Below are positions 40,736 through 41,897 of a stretch of DNA of 41,897 nucleotides, in pieces. The DNA is from an uncultured Oscillibacter sp. (GTDB lineage Bacteria > Bacillota > Clostridia > Oscillospirales > Oscillospiraceae), in NCBI GenBank assembly GCA_946551795.1, contig CAMNRF010000013.1, positions 1 through 41,897 on the forward strand, written 5' to 3'. Within the stretch, counting starts at the first letter, position 1, and every line of letters starts with the position of its first letter. The notes under the pieces were generated by a model. The model was not told the DNA's origin, did not search any database, and saw only the letters and a program-made list of their open reading frames with translations. A program made the translations under genes and the position numbers.

Positions 40736-41897
40736 TATGTCCGGCCACGCCGGAGGCCGCCGCCACGGCGGGGGAGGCCAGGTAAACCTCGCTGTCCACG
40801 TGGCCCATGCGGCCCACAAAGTTGCGGTTGGTGGTGGAGACGCACCGCTCCCCCGCCGCCAGAATCCCCATGTAGCCGCCAAGACACGGCCCGCAGGTGG
40901 GGGTGGAGACGACGCACCCCGCGTCCAGGAAGATGTCCGTGTACCCCCGGTGCATACACTCCCGGTACACGCTCTGAGTGGCGGGGATGACGATGCCCCG
41001 GACGCCGGGGGCCAGGCGCCGGCCCTTCAAAATCTCCGCCGCCGCCGCCAGATCCGGCAGCTGGCCGTTGGTGCAGGAGCCGATGACGATCTGGTCGATG
41101 GCGAGACCGCCGCCCTCCCGGGCGCTGTGGGCGTTCTCAGGCAGATGGGGCCAGGCCACGGTGCAGTCCACCTCAGAGAGGTCGATCTCCACGGTGCGCT
41201 CGTACTCTGCGTCCGCGTCCGCCTCCACGGCCTCCCAGGGGCGCTTCACCCGGTCCGCGACATACGCCCGGGTAATGTCGTCCACGGGGAAGATGCCGTT
41301 TTTCGCCCCGGCCTCGATGGCCATGTTGGAGATGGTCAGCCGGTCGTAAATGGTCAGCTCCGCGACGCCGGGGCCGGTGAACTCCAGGGACTGGTAGCGG
41401 GCCCCGTCCACGCCGATCCTGCCGATGAGGGTCAAAATCACGTCCTTGCCGGAGACATAGGGCCGCAGCTTCCCGGTGAGATTCACCCGGATGGCGGAGG
41501 GCACCTTGAACCAGGTCTCCCCCGCCGCCATGGCGGCGCCCATGTCCGTGGACCCCACGCCGGTGGAGAAGGCCCCCAGGGCGCCGTAGGTGCAGGTGTG
41601 GGAGTCGGCGCCGATGACGGCCTCGCCGGGGGCCACCAGCCCCTGCTCCGGAAGGAGCGCGTGCTCGATGCCCATCTGCCCCACGTCGTAGTAGTGGTCG
41701 ATGTCAAACCGCCGGGCGAAGGCCCGGCACTGCTGGCACTGGGCGGCGGCCTTGATGTCCTTGTTGGGGGCGAAGTGATCCATCACCAGGGCGATTCTGC
41801 TCTTGTCGAACACCCGCTCAAAGCCCGCCGCCTCGAACTCATTGATGGCCACGGGGGTGGTGATGTCGTTGCCCAGCACCAGGTCCAGCTTCGCCTG
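40710..41897 (-). CDS. leuC: 3-isopropylmalate dehydratase large subunit, N-terminus cut by window end
   Basis: The frame is open to the last base, giving 395 residues; only about 20-30 N-terminal residues are missing. Aconitase-fold landmarks are the DHFAPNKDI and [25 protein letters not shown] blocks, the cluster ligands in [10 protein letters not shown] and in [13 protein letters not shown], and the ANRNFxGRMGH-type [11 protein letters not shown]. The short length is that of the HacA/LeuC2-like group, matching the short LeuD. It is the first leu gene visible of the leuCDB operon; leuA or regulatory leader, if present, lies beyond the window. Confidence 0.96.
   Translation of the reverse strand, partial: QAKLDLVLGNDITTPVAINEFEAAGFERVFDKSRIALVMDHFAPNKDIKAAAQCQQCRAFARRFDIDHYYDVGQMGIEHALLPEQGLVAPGEAVIGADSHTCTYGALGAFSTGVGSTDMGAAMAAGETWFKVPSAIRVNLTGKLRPYVSGKDVILTLIGRIGVDGARYQSLEFTGPGVAELTIYDRLTISNMAIEAGAKNGIFPVDDITRAYVADRVKRPWEAVEADADAEYERTVEIDLSEVDCTVAWPHLPENAHSAREGGGLAIDQIVIGSCTNGQLPDLAAAAEILKGRRLAPGVRGIVIPATQSVYRECMHRGYTDIFLDAGCVVSTPTCGPCLGGYMGILAAGERCVSTTNRNFVGRMGHVDSEVYLASPAVAAASGVAGHIAHPDSLS

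Overview
The window (about 42 kb, roughly 63-65% GC by eye) looks like chromosome of a high-GC gut Clostridia member of the Oscillospiraceae type (Flavonifractor, Lawsonibacter or Intestinimonas-like). The grounds are strong Shine-Dalgarno sites, sigma-A promoters (TTGACA/TATAAT type), FeoB-associated Cys-rich microproteins, a split transketolase, a DUF3842 protein and lipoproteins with L-[TS/AG]-A-C-G lipoboxes. I see no rRNA, tRNA, CRISPR array, transposase or phage gene.

Layout. 1-710: the 3' end of a feoB and its Cys-rich microprotein. 757-3700: a PLP aminotransferase, a GNAT acetyltransferase, a small AT-rich membrane protein and a Cys-rich putative winged-helix protein. 3709-14360: a metabolic block made of an Fe-type alcohol dehydrogenase, a two-subunit transketolase, a CIRCULARLY PERMUTED cofactor-independent phosphoglycerate mutase, three tandem paralogous HAD proteins and, divergently, a LacI regulator with a PHP phosphoesterase and a PfkB kinase. 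14526-16583: two lipoproteins and a VOC protein. 16718-19195: feoA-feoB-microprotein. 19206-25411 (minus strand): an ABC importer operon (permease, ATPase, binding protein, membrane protein, fourth HAD). 25563-29140: a heterodimeric ABC exporter. 29198-31805: a membrane-anchored lipase-like hydrolase, a GreA-family protein and an unknown protein. 31839-34115: a P-loop kinase, DUF3842 protein and ECF S-component. 34117-37254: a BlaI/M56-peptidase signalling unit with a third membrane protein. 37258-38961: a flotillin. 38975-41897: leuB, leuD and leuC (partial).

Most interesting part. Three promoters carry near-identical palindromes with an AAACGTTTGC core, placed just downstream of the predicted start of transcription: the HAD-HAD-HAD-PGM operon (11418-11429), lacI itself (11631-11641) and the ABC importer operon 14 kb away (25356-25367). 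This joins importer, HAD proteins, the permuted mutase, PHP and PfkB into one predicted LacI regulon. The importer is of the Fbp/Afu/Phn class, whose binding proteins take Fe(III), thiamine, sugar phosphates or aminoethylphosphonate. The four HAD proteins all lack the second Asp of the DxD motif, and the mutase has lost parts of the 3-phosphoglycerate pocket as well as being permuted. I infer uptake and breakdown of an unusual phosphorylated (or otherwise anionic) compound, feeding the transketolase and the alcohol dehydrogenase. The substrate cannot be read from the sequence.
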